The notes beneath the pieces are model-generated. The model saw nothing but the letters and a program-made list of their open reading frames with translations. It was not told where the DNA came from and did no database searches. The position numbers and the translations under genes were made by a program. From the NCBI GenBank assembly GCA_024695565.1, contig JAILHX010000125.1, forward strand, positions 1-9,092: 9,092 bases of DNA, written 5' to 3'. Origin of the DNA: Saccharofermentans sp. GTDB taxonomy: Bacteria > Bacillota_A > Clostridia > Saccharofermentanales > Saccharofermentanaceae. This document shows positions 1-7,245 of the stretch, piece by piece. Each line of letters starts with the position of its first letter. Position 1 is the stretch's first letter.

Positions 1-105
1 TTCTCCGCCCATGATCACTATAACAGCTCTGTCAGAACCGTTATCCGGTTCTGCGAGATGGCCGGTAAAACCATTTTTCCTTATAGTGAAATCTTCGTGT
101 TTCAT
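1..105 (-). CDS. Alpha/beta hydrolase-like protein, N-terminal fragment (cut by window edge)
   Basis: Only the first 35 codons are present; the gene runs off the left edge. It starts with ATG at 105 and its first base is the last base of the preceding gene's TGA stop (TGATG), which suggests translational coupling. The fragment reads as a short polar leader followed by a hydrophobic strand, AVIVIMGGE. A strand ending in a Gly-Gly turn is typical of the first core strand and oxyanion-hole loop of alpha/beta hydrolases such as the dienelactone hydrolase and BAAT C-terminal families. The catalytic nucleophile, acid and histidine would lie outside the window, so the family call is tentative. It would be the fifth gene of the operon that begins at 4888. 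Confidence 0.5.
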   Translation of the reverse strand, partial: MKHEDFTIRKNGFTGHLAEPDNGSDRAVIVIMGGE

Positions 106-869
106 CAGACTATTTCCATAAACTCATCAATAGCTTTCAAGACCGGTTCCTGAAACCTCTTTCCACCAAAGAGCCACTGTTCATGCTGCATATCAAATTC
201 TCTTATCTCGGGATCGCGGAAATACTTAAGGTAACGCTTCTTATACTTCTCTCCCATCTTGTTCGCATATATAAAATGAGTCTTTGTTCCGTCAACATGG
301 ATATCATTCTTGAGGCATGTGATCAGGTCTGTATAGAACTGATTCTTTATTGACTCTGTCTTAAATCTGGTGAACGAATCAAGGAACATATCAGCGGTCT
401 TTTCATCCATTTCGAAAAGCTCTATAAATTTCGCTTTTGCTTTCTGCTTTTTCTTTTCACTCTTGGTAAAGCTTGTCAACAACGGAGTAACGAGTGCTGA
501 TTTCATTTTTGCAGACAAAACTCCGCTCTGATCGAGGTCAGAACTGCCGAAGATGCCGTGATCCATGTGAATTTTCTCACGCATAATGAGCTGGCCCACA
601 AAGCTGCCGCCAAGCGAAGAACCAAGCGCTCCGTCTATCCTGCCGTTATGGTTGTCTATGATGTATTTCTCGATTTTTTCAGTTACGGTGATCATGTCAG
701 GAAAAATCAGATCACTTCCGTCAAAGCCATCGTAGTTTACAAGTATCAAATGATACTTCTCAGCGAGGCTGCCGATTACCGTCGAGAAGTTTATCTGCCA
801 GTCACAGCACGTTCCGGGAAGCAGCATTAATGTCTTACCCGACATATTGCCGGTCTCTTCAAATGTCAT
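105..869 (-). CDS. Alpha/beta hydrolase, 254 aa
   Basis: A serine hydrolase of the alpha/beta fold, predicted cytoplasmic because no signal peptide or membrane segment is seen. The first strand and oxyanion-hole turn are visible at about residues 14-20 (LMLLPGT). The nucleophile elbow is GSSLGG at 83-88, placing the nucleophile at Ser85. His229, in the context MQHEQW near the C-terminus, is the likely catalytic histidine; the acid is not clear by eye. A Lys-rich stretch at about 137-147 lies in the cap region. Length is normal for a small hydrolase. Its ATG overlaps the stop of the HMA gene by 4 bp (ATGA), and its own stop overlaps the next start by one base, so it is inside the operon. The substrate is unknown. 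Because the operon carries iron-type operators, an ester or lactone linked to metal uptake is possible, but nothing in the sequence proves that. Confidence 0.75.
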   Translation of the reverse strand: MTFEETGNMSGKTLMLLPGTCCDWQINFSTVIGSLAEKYHLILVNYDGFDGSDLIFPDMITVTEKIEKYIIDNHNGRIDGALGSSLGGSFVGQLIMREKIHMDHGIFGSSDLDQSGVLSAKMKSALVTPLLTSFTKSEKKKQKAKAKFIELFEMDEKTADMFLDSFTRFKTESIKNQFYTDLITCLKNDIHVDGTKTHFIYANKMGEKYKKRYLKYFRDPEIREFDMQHEQWLFGGKRFQEPVLKAIDEFMEIV

Positions 870-1114
870 CCGAATAACCCTCTCTTTTCGTAATTCTCAG
901 TTTTGACATCAAGGAGCTTATAGCCCATCTCATTTAGCGCATCCTTAACAGCGTTTCCGTCGACCGGTTCTGCGGTCACGAATGAACATTCGCCTTTACG
1001 GTGTGAACTCTTTACTTTCGATGCGTTTGGAAAAGCCTTGCGCACAATATCATTAACATGTGCCTCACACATTCCGCACATCATACCGTCGATCTTTAAT
1101 GTTGTCTTAACCAT
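866..1114 (-). CDS. Heavy-metal-associated (HMA) domain protein, CopZ-like, 82 aa
   Basis: A single-domain soluble metal-binding protein. The HMA/CopZ signature is near the N-terminus: GMMCGMC at residues 10-16, with Cys13 and Cys16 as the CxxC ligand pair, followed by a predicted helix and the late motif MGYKLL expected of the ferredoxin-like beta-alpha-beta-beta-alpha-beta fold. A short charged tail ending in RGLFG follows the fold. Canonical relatives bind Cu(I) and hand it to CopA-type ATPases or the CsoR repressor, but neither partner is present here. Instead it sits between an ABC permease gene (2 bp upstream) and a hydrolase gene (4-bp overlap). A ribosome binding site (AGGGAG) lies across the end of the permease gene, 7 bases before ATG. 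The metal it binds in this setting is unknown. Confidence 0.88.
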   Translation of the reverse strand: MVKTTLKIDGMMCGMCEAHVNDIVRKAFPNASKVKSSHRKGECSFVTAEPVDGNAVKDALNEMGYKLLDVKTENYEKRGLFG

Positions 1115-1116
1115 AA

Positions 1117-4100
1117 TTACTCCCTGTTCTTTAATATTTCAGCCGGCTTTATCTTCTTTATTCTTCCAGTAAGCACAAGTGTTATCAGCAGATAAAGGGC
1201 AATGATGACTGCAAAGATCAGCGCAAAAAGTACCGGAGGATAATCTGCATTAACACCTACGCCTACGTTACTTACAAGATATCTCGGATAGATATAGTCC
1301 ATGATCGCTTTACAAAGAGGAATTGAGATCAATGAACCTGCAGCTACAATGTAGAAATTTCCATCCAGATACATCTTTCTGACTTCCTTATTCCTGAATC
1401 CGAAAACTTTGACCAGTGAGATATTAAATGCCGACCTGTCTATCATCATCTTGACCATGAGATACATGACCACCACAAAGACAACAGAAGCAGCAACCGA
1501 CATAGTCGTTACCATAGGTGCCATCATCTCAACATAAACGCCTGAAGATCTTGCAATCTCTTCCTTGGATACTGTGGAATAAAGCCTTCCGGAATCAATA
1601 TCGAGAGCGTGATCAGAGAAGACAACATTGAAATAGTCGTCGTCTTCATTGAACAGATCTCTGCATCTGTCGATATCCATAAATACGAACATCGAAGCCG
1701 TATAATCGAGTATCCTGACTACTCTGAACGCATACAAACGCTCTCCATTATCGTCACTTAGCGTGAATACGTCTCCGACAGAGATTTTGTATTTGTTCGC
1801 TACTGCAGAGCTTATTACAACATCAGAATCATTATCAGGCATATCTCCTGTGTCAAAGAAAGGATTATCCTTCGTTATGCCCAATACAGTTACATCGAAT
1901 GTATAGCCGTAAATCTCTTTTTTGAATCCTTCTGCTACTGCTTCATATCCGCCCTCAGGAACTTCTTCAGTCGGATACTTGTAGCTATACATATATTCGT
2001 ATTTGGTCAGATTAATATAACTTTCTTTAACATTGGTACAGTAAACACTTGTGTTGATAGCCATGAGTGCAACAAGAAGGCTCATGAAAAGGCCAAAAAC
2101 AACTGTAAGTCCTGCCCGAATCTCACGCATTATCTGTCTTATTCTGAACATAGGGATAAACTTTAATCCCTTGATTTTAAGCTCCTTGCCGCGCACGGCT
2201 TTCTGCTCATTATGCAGGAGTGACAGTGGTGTTCTTACCAGTCTGTTTCTTACAACAAGAACATTAACAATAAATGCCGTTAACGGAGGGATTAAAAGGC
2301 CGTAGATAAGAACAAACGGCTTAACGATTATTTCCATCTTCGGCATGGAGTAATATCCTAATGTATCCTGCAGCTGGGCAGGGATCCCTGCCGGCGTGAA
2401 TATCGCAATTATAGTCCCAATCACTCCGGATATAAACGTTACGATAACAGGAACGGCAACATAACTTATAGTTAATGTTCTTCTCTTCACGCCCATTGAA
2501 TAAAGCGCTCCGATAACAGGGCTCTCCTGGTCTATAGTGTGTACAATGAACACAGAGATTACATATGCGAAAAGAACAACCAGCAGGATTCCGAATATGA
2601 TGCTTGCCGAATAGTTGATCTGAACGTCATCAGCCGCCGAACCGATCCTCGGATTATCTGCTTTGGTAAGAAACATGCGAAGGTTCGACAGATCAATATT
2701 ATATACTTCATCAATCAGATCATTTGCTTCGTCAGAGAATTCTTTAACTCCGTCAGACAGTTCTCTGGCGCCATCAGCAAGATCTGCTGAGCCGTCCTTT
2801 ATCTCTTGGGAACCGTCATAGAGTTCATCGATACCATCAGCAAATTCATCCGCTCCCTCTCTTAGTTCAGAAATACCGTCATGTAATGCTGCTGCACCAT
2901 TTCCGAGTGCGGCACTGTTGGAATTAAGCGTTTTGATACCCGCATATAACTGATATGCTCCGGCTGAAAGACTTGAAGCGCCGGCATTTACGGCAGCAAT
3001 TCCGCTTTGTATCTGCCCGTACCCAGCGGTCATAGTTGATACCGGATCAACAAAACCTGCAGCTACTCCTGCGACATACGGATCTTCGCTCTGCGCCATA
3101 ACCCCGACTGAGTCGTACAGTTCATTGACACCTTCTCCGTACTGAGCTGCTCCGTTATTAAGTCCATCTGTACTTGCAGCCAATTCGGCAGCTCCGTTCG
3201 AGAGTTCTGATGCGCCAGATTCGATCTGGCCAACGGCAGCAGTATAATTCCTGATACCTTCCTCTAATTCAGCTGCACCTTCATCTAATGCTTCAATTCC
3301 GTCTGTAAGATCCGGAACAGCATCGTGAAGTTCGGTCATACCGTCATGGAATTCATCTATACCGTCAGCAAGCTCTTCTGCTCCGTCGGCAAGTTCTTCT
3401 GCACCGTCCTTAAGCTCATCAATGCCGTCTAAGAGTTCGTCTTTTCTCTCAGTCATCCTATTCCAGTATTCTTTAAAATACTCGTCGTCCACATCGTCGA
3501 CATCGAATTTGTTCTCTTCAAGGATACTTTTGAGTTCATCCTCACCCATTGCATCATTAAGGACATAGGCGTAATAGTACTCTTCTGATGCCATAGAGCA
3601 GCTGGAAGCATAAAGCTCGTCATAAGCTTCGGGTGTAATAAAGATCAAGCCGAAGTATCTGCTGTCTACAACTGTATCGCTGATTTTCTTGATAACAGTG
3701 TTGTAATCAGGAGTAGCACCGATTCCTGTAACCGTAAACTCTTTTTCACCGATCGTGATATTATCACCGATATTAATATTATTTACTTCAGAATAGCGTC
3801 TCTCAATTACAGCTTCATTATCTGCCGCAGGTAATACTCCGTCTATCAGCGAGATCTTATTGATATCCTCTCTTACCTTGAACGCTCTTAACACCTGATT
3901 CTCATTAAGAGCGTAATCAACATAAAACATCTTCTCAATTGACACGCCGCGGTCAGTTATTCTCTTTAATTCTTCATCCCGCAAAGGCACGAAGACAGAG
4001 AACTCACCGTCTTCACAGTTAAGCTCCCTGTCTGATATATCCGTGGTATCAATGACCGTATCCGCCGCTGCCATAAGACTAATTACAATAAACAGCGAAA

Positions 4101-4185
4101 AAACGATAAGAAGAGCCAGAGCAATGTATCTTGTAAAACCGGATTTAAGATCGCGCAACGCTCTCTTAAACAATATCCAGCCCAT
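1117..4185 (-). CDS. FtsX/MacB-type ABC transporter permease with extracellular heptad-repeat stalk, 1022 aa
   Basis: Integral membrane partner of the ABC ATPase encoded just upstream. About eight membrane segments can be placed by eye: 18-40, 527-548, 573-596, 623-645, 691-712, 893-914, 943-963 and 984-1006. This is the layout of two FtsX units in one chain, each with a large outside domain after its first helix (about 41-526 and 713-892). FtsX-type features include the cytoplasmic turn after helix 2 (ESPVIGALYSMG), the matching LVKVFGF near 924-930, PLSLLHNE near 653-660, and the terminal KPAEILKNRE. The first outside domain carries 31 x-L-x-x-G-x-x heptads (250-495, annotated separately). 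Family members act as mechanotransmitters, exporters or lipoprotein/antibiotic-peptide handlers; the substrate is not readable. ATG at 4185 follows the ATPase stop by one base, with GGAGGA inside the end of that gene. It is the second gene of the operon. Confidence 0.88.
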   Translation of the reverse strand: MGWILFKRALRDLKSGFTRYIALALLIVFSLFIVISLMAAADTVIDTTDISDRELNCEDGEFSVFVPLRDEELKRITDRGVSIEKMFYVDYALNENQVLRAFKVREDINKISLIDGVLPAADNEAVIERRYSEVNNINIGDNITIGEKEFTVTGIGATPDYNTVIKKISDTVVDSRYFGLIFITPEAYDELYASSCSMASEEYYYAYVLNDAMGEDELKSILEENKFDVDDVDDEYFKEYWNRMTERKDELLDGIDELKDGAEELADGAEELADGIDEFHDGMTELHDAVPDLTDGIEALDEGAAELEEGIRNYTAAVGQIESGASELSNGAAELAASTDGLNNGAAQYGEGVNELYDSVGVMAQSEDPYVAGVAAGFVDPVSTMTAGYGQIQSGIAAVNAGASSLSAGAYQLYAGIKTLNSNSAALGNGAAALHDGISELREGADEFADGIDELYDGSQEIKDGSADLADGARELSDGVKEFSDEANDLIDEVYNIDLSNLRMFLTKADNPRIGSAADDVQINYSASIIFGILLVVLFAYVISVFIVHTIDQESPVIGALYSMGVKRRTLTISYVAVPVIVTFISGVIGTIIAIFTPAGIPAQLQDTLGYYSMPKMEIIVKPFVLIYGLLIPPLTAFIVNVLVVRNRLVRTPLSLLHNEQKAVRGKELKIKGLKFIPMFRIRQIMREIRAGLTVVFGLFMSLLVALMAINTSVYCTNVKESYINLTKYEYMYSYKYPTEEVPEGGYEAVAEGFKKEIYGYTFDVTVLGITKDNPFFDTGDMPDNDSDVVISSAVANKYKISVGDVFTLSDDNGERLYAFRVVRILDYTASMFVFMDIDRCRDLFNEDDDYFNVVFSDHALDIDSGRLYSTVSKEEIARSSGVYVEMMAPMVTTMSVAASVVFVVVMYLMVKMMIDRSAFNISLVKVFGFRNKEVRKMYLDGNFYIVAAGSLISIPLCKAIMDYIYPRYLVSNVGVGVNADYPPVLFALIFAVIIALYLLITLVLTGRIKKIKPAEILKNRE
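2701..3438 (-). repeat. 31 Leu-x-x-Gly heptads encoding a probable antiparallel stalk
   Basis: This part of the permease gene encodes residues 250-495. It contains 16 consecutive seven-residue units (250-361), a 29-residue interruption with Pro and Gly (362-390), and 15 more units (391-495). Typical units are ELADGAE, ELKDGAE and DLADGAR, with Leu (or Ile, Phe, Tyr) and Gly three positions apart. This matches the known x-x-x-Leu-x-x-Gly heptad family seen in YhgE/Pip-like and FtsX-like proteins. The repetition is at protein level: the DNA copies have diverged, so this is not a simple DNA tandem repeat. Nearly equal arm lengths around a breaker suggest a helical hairpin. Confidence 0.85.
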
Positions 4186-4186
4186 A

Positions 4187-4888
4187 TCAGAGATCCTCCA
4201 ATTCCGAGGCAGGGATCTTAGTCTCGTTTCTGTAGTCTTTGTATATCTCTCCGTCCTTGAGATAGATAATGTGATCGACCATATTCTTGATAGAGTTATT
4301 GTGAGTAACTATAAGCATGGTTGTTCCGTACTGCCTGTTAATCTTTTCGAGCAGTACAAGAATATCTCTGGAAGTCTTTGAATCGAGTGCGCCCGTAGGC
4401 TCGTCACAAAGCAAAACCTTAGGATTCTTAACTAATGCCCTTGCAATAGCGCATCTCTGCTGCTGACCGCCGGATAACTGCGAAGGGAACTTATGCTGAT
4501 GTTCGGTAAGGCCCAATACTTCGAGCAGCTCATCCATGTTAAGCGGATCTTTTGTAAGATACTCGCAAACCTGGATATTCTCCCTGACCGTAAGATTGGG
4601 AACGAGATTATAGAACTGGAAGATAAATCCCAGGTTAGCTCTTCTGTAATCGGACAGCTTCTCGCCTTTAAGTCCTTCTACCAAAGTGCCTGCAACAGAC
4701 ACACTGCCTGAATCTATATCATCCAAACCGCCGATACAGTTGAGCAATGTAGACTTGCCGGAACCGGATGTGCCCTGTATAACGCACATCTCACCCTTGT
4801 CGATCTTTATGCTGACTCCTTTTAATACCTGGACGAAGCTTCCGCCTTCACCATAAGACTTTTTAAGGTCTCTTGTCTCTATATACAT
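4187..4888 (-). CDS. ABC transporter ATP-binding protein, MacB/LolD/FtsE type, 233 aa
   Basis: Cytoplasmic ATPase that would power the FtsX-type permease encoded next. All nucleotide-binding motifs are intact: Walker A GTSGSGKST at 39-47, signature LSGGQQQR at 138-145, Walker B VLLCDEPTG with Asp162 and Glu163, D-loop ALDS, and a switch histidine in VTHN. The Q-loop context FIFQFYNLVPNLTV is characteristic of the MacB/LolD subfamily rather than importers. The start was set at ATG 4888, not the in-frame ATG at 4903, because GAGGTG lies exactly 7 bases before 4888 and would be inside the gene under the longer reading. This is the first gene of the operon. The upstream region holds two palindromic metal-repressor-like boxes, so expression probably rises under metal limitation. 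Confidence 0.92.
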   Translation of the reverse strand: MYIETRDLKKSYGEGGSFVQVLKGVSIKIDKGEMCVIQGTSGSGKSTLLNCIGGLDDIDSGSVSVAGTLVEGLKGEKLSDYRRANLGFIFQFYNLVPNLTVRENIQVCEYLTKDPLNMDELLEVLGLTEHQHKFPSQLSGGQQQRCAIARALVKNPKVLLCDEPTGALDSKTSRDILVLLEKINRQYGTTMLIVTHNNSIKNMVDHIIYLKDGEIYKDYRNETKIPASELEDL

Positions 4889-4896
4889 AAAAAAAC

Positions 4897-4902
4897 ACCT
4901 CA
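4897..4902 (-). promoter_or_regulatory. Ribosome binding site that fixes the ABC ATPase start
   Basis: GAGGTG on the minus strand, followed by seven T residues and ATG at 4888. Its position makes the ATG at 4903, which lies directly over it, an unlikely start. Confidence 0.75.
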
Positions 4903-4921
4903 TATTTATACTGTATAAATG

Positions 4922-4935
4922 TTAGTCTATGCTAA
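4922..4935. promoter_or_regulatory. DtxR/IdeR-like operator box 1
   Basis: TTAG-TCTATG-CTAA, extended symmetrically to GTTAG...CTAAC. It matches the first 14 bases of the DtxR/IdeR consensus (TTAGGTTAGGCTAA) at 11 positions. It lies 33 bp upstream of the ABC ATPase start, where a bound repressor could block transcription initiation or early elongation. Confidence 0.7.
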
Positions 4936-4945
4936 CTTTTTGGTG

Positions 4946-4977
4946 AATATATGTTTTCGACAAGGATTTTGAGTCAA
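4946..4977 (-). promoter_or_regulatory. Possible promoter of the ABC-HMA-hydrolase operon
   Basis: On the minus strand a TATATT (4951-4946) resembles a -10 element and would place the transcript start near 4939, just before operator box 1. The nearest -35-like element, TTGACT (4977-4972), is 20 bp away, which is longer than ideal; CATATA at 18 bp is an alternative -10. The promoter is needed here because the neighbouring operon ends at 5058, but its exact position is uncertain. Confidence 0.35.
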
Positions 4978-4982
4978 ATGCA

Positions 4983-5013
4983 AGTTAAATCTGTCAAATA
5001 GTTAGATTTAACT
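4983..5013. repeat. Perfect 10-bp inverted repeat in the intergenic region
   Basis: AGTTAAATCT (4983-4992) and AGATTTAACT (5004-5013) are perfect inverted copies with an 11-base loop. The right arm is shared with operator box 2. It is AT-rich and has no T-tract on either side, so it is a poor intrinsic terminator for the ECF operon that ends 45 bp away. No better terminator was found between 5013 and 5057. It may be a weak hairpin or an extended regulator site. Confidence 0.5.
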
Positions 5014-5015
5014 AA
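5002..5015. promoter_or_regulatory. DtxR/IdeR-like operator box 2
   Basis: TTAG-ATTTAA-CTAA, flanked as GTTAG...CTAAT, 80 bp from box 1 (start to start). It matches the DtxR/IdeR 14-base core at 10 positions, which makes it one of the weaker members of the set. It overlaps the right arm of the 10-bp inverted repeat. It could be an upstream operator for the ABC operon. Confidence 0.5.
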
Positions 5016-5057
5016 TATTTGTATGTTGTATCTGATTCTGATAATCAAATTAAGTAT

Positions 5058-6551
5058 TTAACTATGCTTATTCTCTTTGAGATATATAGTTTTTCCGTGT
5101 TTAAGGCCCAATACATAGTCACAGCATTCCGAGATAAGTTCGGGATCATGCGTGGATACGATAACTGAAGCGCCCGTGTCAGATAACCTCTTCAGCAGCT
5201 CAGACACCTTCTCCATGTGCAAATAGTCAAGTCCTGATGTAGGCTCATCGAAAAGAAGTATCTGAGCATCCGATGCCAATGCTGACGCTATGGCAACACG
5301 CTGCTTCTGGCCGCCTGAGAGCGCCATGGGGTGAGTGTCTTTGAACTCAATCAGTCCGAGCAGTTCCAAAAGTTCATCACAGCGTTTTTCGTCCTCTTCC
5401 TTCATTGAGAGCATCACTTCAGACTTAACGCTGTCAGTAAACAGTTGGTGGTTAACATCCTGCATGACCATATAGCAGATCTTAAGTCTCTGCCTGCCCT
5501 TGTAAGTTATTCCATCAGACACTATCTTGCCTTTGCAGTCGCCTTCAAGTCCGCAAAGACATCTTAAAAATGTGGATTTACCGGTACCGTTAGGTCCTAC
5601 AAGACCAATTACCTTGCCTTTTGGTATCTTAAGCTCAGGAATATTGAGATTAAGGAAATCACCATCAGATTCTTTGAACCGCTTTTTAAATATAAGATAT
5701 GGACGTTTCTTATAGCTGAAATAGAAATCCTTAAGCTCAATAGATGGTTCAGTCTCACACACACCGGACTCGCATTCTCCCCTGATCTCCCTGATCAGTT
5801 CCTCTTCCAAAGCTAAGGGTCTGAGCTTATATTTTTTTACCTCTTCTTCTCTAAGGCTGCTAAACTCTTCCGAGTTCCACTCTTTTTCAATCATACCGCC
5901 TTCCATATAGATAACACGGTCAACGGCTTCTTTCAGATACCATAGCCTGTGCTCGGAGATAACTATTGTCTTTCCCTGACGCTTCCATTCCATTATTATT
6001 CCGCGGAGGAGTTCTATGGAATCAAAATCCAGATTCGAAGACGGTTCATCCAACAGGATAATCTTAGGAAGCAGCGCCGCAACTGAAGCACAGGCTATCC
6101 TCTGTTTCTGTCCCCCGGACAGATCGAAAACACTTCTGCCCAGCAATTCTTCCAGATCCATCTCGGCTACAACATCATTCATTCTCGTCTTTATCTCTTT
6201 GGGTTCAAGACCGATATTTTCAGGTCCGAAAACTATCTCCCCGTCAGTATCGACTGAGAAGAACTGACTCCTCGGATTCTGGAATACCGTTCCTACAGTT
6301 CCAGCCATCTCATGAAGTTCAGTGTTCTTTATGTCATGTCCGGCAACTTTTATCTCACCACTCAATTCTCCTGAATAGTAATGAGGAATGAGGCCGTTAA
6401 TGAGCCTGATTATAGAAGTTTTGCCTGAACCGGATGCTCCGCACAGGAGAACCGTCTGGCCCTCTTCAATACTGAGGTTCACATTAGAAAGGGATCCGTC
6501 TTTGGAACCCTTGTACTGGAAATTTATGTTTTCGAGATCGATGACACTCAT
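5058..6551 (-). CDS. ECF transporter ATPase with two fused ABC domains (EcfA1-EcfA2 type), 497 aa
   Basis: Cytoplasmic motor of the ECF importer, with both ATPase subunits in one chain. Domain 1 has Walker A GASGSGKTS (38-46), Q-loop FQNPRSQFF, signature LSGGQKQR (144-151), Walker B ILLDEPSS with Asp168 and Glu169, and switch His in SEHR. Domain 2 has Walker A GPNGTGKST (319-327), signature LSGGQKQR (411-418), Walker B LLFDEPTSG with Asp435 and Glu436, and STHDPE. Both sites look competent. A linker of about 40 residues, rich in Glu, joins them. Many ECF systems use two separate A genes; the fused form is a known variant, often with dedicated S components. Its ATG overlaps the T-component stop by 4 bp (ATGA) with no strong ribosome binding site, which points to coupled translation. 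It is the last gene of the operon. Confidence 0.93.
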   Translation of the reverse strand: MSVIDLENINFQYKGSKDGSLSNVNLSIEEGQTVLLCGASGSGKTSIIRLINGLIPHYYSGELSGEIKVAGHDIKNTELHEMAGTVGTVFQNPRSQFFSVDTDGEIVFGPENIGLEPKEIKTRMNDVVAEMDLEELLGRSVFDLSGGQKQRIACASVAALLPKIILLDEPSSNLDFDSIELLRGIIMEWKRQGKTIVISEHRLWYLKEAVDRVIYMEGGMIEKEWNSEEFSSLREEEVKKYKLRPLALEEELIREIRGECESGVCETEPSIELKDFYFSYKKRPYLIFKKRFKESDGDFLNLNIPELKIPKGKVIGLVGPNGTGKSTFLRCLCGLEGDCKGKIVSDGITYKGRQRLKICYMVMQDVNHQLFTDSVKSEVMLSMKEEDEKRCDELLELLGLIEFKDTHPMALSGGQKQRVAIASALASDAQILLFDEPTSGLDYLHMEKVSELLKRLSDTGASVIVSTHDPELISECCDYVLGLKHGKTIYLKENKHS

Positions 6552-7243
6552 AAGAAATACTTAAATACAACGAAGAGCACTGTCGCAGCTGTAAGGAAGG
6601 TCAGGAGCAGATAATCAGCAATGCCGAGCTTAAGTTCAACAACGCTAGACCTCTTTACTTCTCCGCCTAAACCTCTGGTAATGGCAGCTGCTGACAGTTC
6701 TTCGCCTATGTTAACGCACGAAAAAAGGAGCGGGATCATTCTGAATTCAAACATCTTGAGTACGTTTCCGCCGCCGAGCATGACTCCGCGCATTCTCATG
6801 GCATCGTTAATCGATGAATACTCTTCCTTGATCGTCGGGAAGAAACGCATGACTACAGCCAAAGACACAGCGATTCCGTCAGGAACATGCATCTTCTGCA
6901 TACATGACATAAACTCTCCGATCTTCGTAGTTCTTACCACATACCAGGCTGTGATAAGGGCAGGCATGAACTGGACAACTATACCGCAATACCCTATAAG
7001 AATTGATGCAATGAGTCCTTCTGATTCAGCTGACAAAAAGAAGAATGTCAGAACGAGAGCCGTACCATATGCAAGCAGGAACCTTAATGCCGACGCATAT
7101 TTCTTCTCCAAAATAAGAAGTATTATCGGAATGAGCGTTATAGAGAGTCTGATTGCCCATAAGAACGGAGTCGTAGCACTCATCATTACGATAAGCGAGA
7201 CAACAAAAATCATGAACAGTTTGGTGCGCGGATCAAGCTTCAT
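6548..7243 (-). CDS. ECF transporter transmembrane T component (EcfT/CbiQ type), 231 aa
   Basis: Membrane scaffold that couples the ATPase to the substrate-binding S component. It begins MKLDPRTKLF, the usual N-terminus of CbiQ/EcfT proteins, then has about five to six hydrophobic segments. The two Ala-Arg-Gly-type coupling motifs that contact the ATPases are visible: AMRMRG at 148-153 and AITRG at 187-191. The start was set at ATG 7243, two bases after the S-component stop. A longer reading from 7312 would add 23 residues of Cys/Arg-rich sequence overlapping the S gene and unlike this family. The ribosome binding site is weak, so coupling to the S gene is likely. The stop overlaps the ATPase start by 4 bp, so S, T and A subunits are made from one message. 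Confidence 0.9.
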   Translation of the reverse strand: MKLDPRTKLFMIFVVSLIVMMSATTPFLWAIRLSITLIPIILLILEKKYASALRFLLAYGTALVLTFFFLSAESEGLIASILIGYCGIVVQFMPALITAWYVVRTTKIGEFMSCMQKMHVPDGIAVSLAVVMRFFPTIKEEYSSINDAMRMRGVMLGGGNVLKMFEFRMIPLLFSCVNIGEELSAAAITRGLGGEVKRSSVVELKLGIADYLLLTFLTAATVLFVVFKYFL

Positions 7244-7245
7244 AG

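Noticed and set aside
866..1114. Copper-resistance operon call based on the CopZ-like gene
   Set aside because: No copA, csoR or copY is present and the upstream operators are not of copper-regulator type.
2701..3438. DNA tandem repeat or CRISPR-like array
   Set aside because: Periodicity is in the protein (seven residues, open frame throughout); DNA units are diverged and there are no conserved repeats with unique spacers.
4983..5013. Intrinsic terminator of the ECF operon
   Set aside because: The stem is AT-rich and no T-tract follows on the minus strand, so it is listed only as an inverted repeat.
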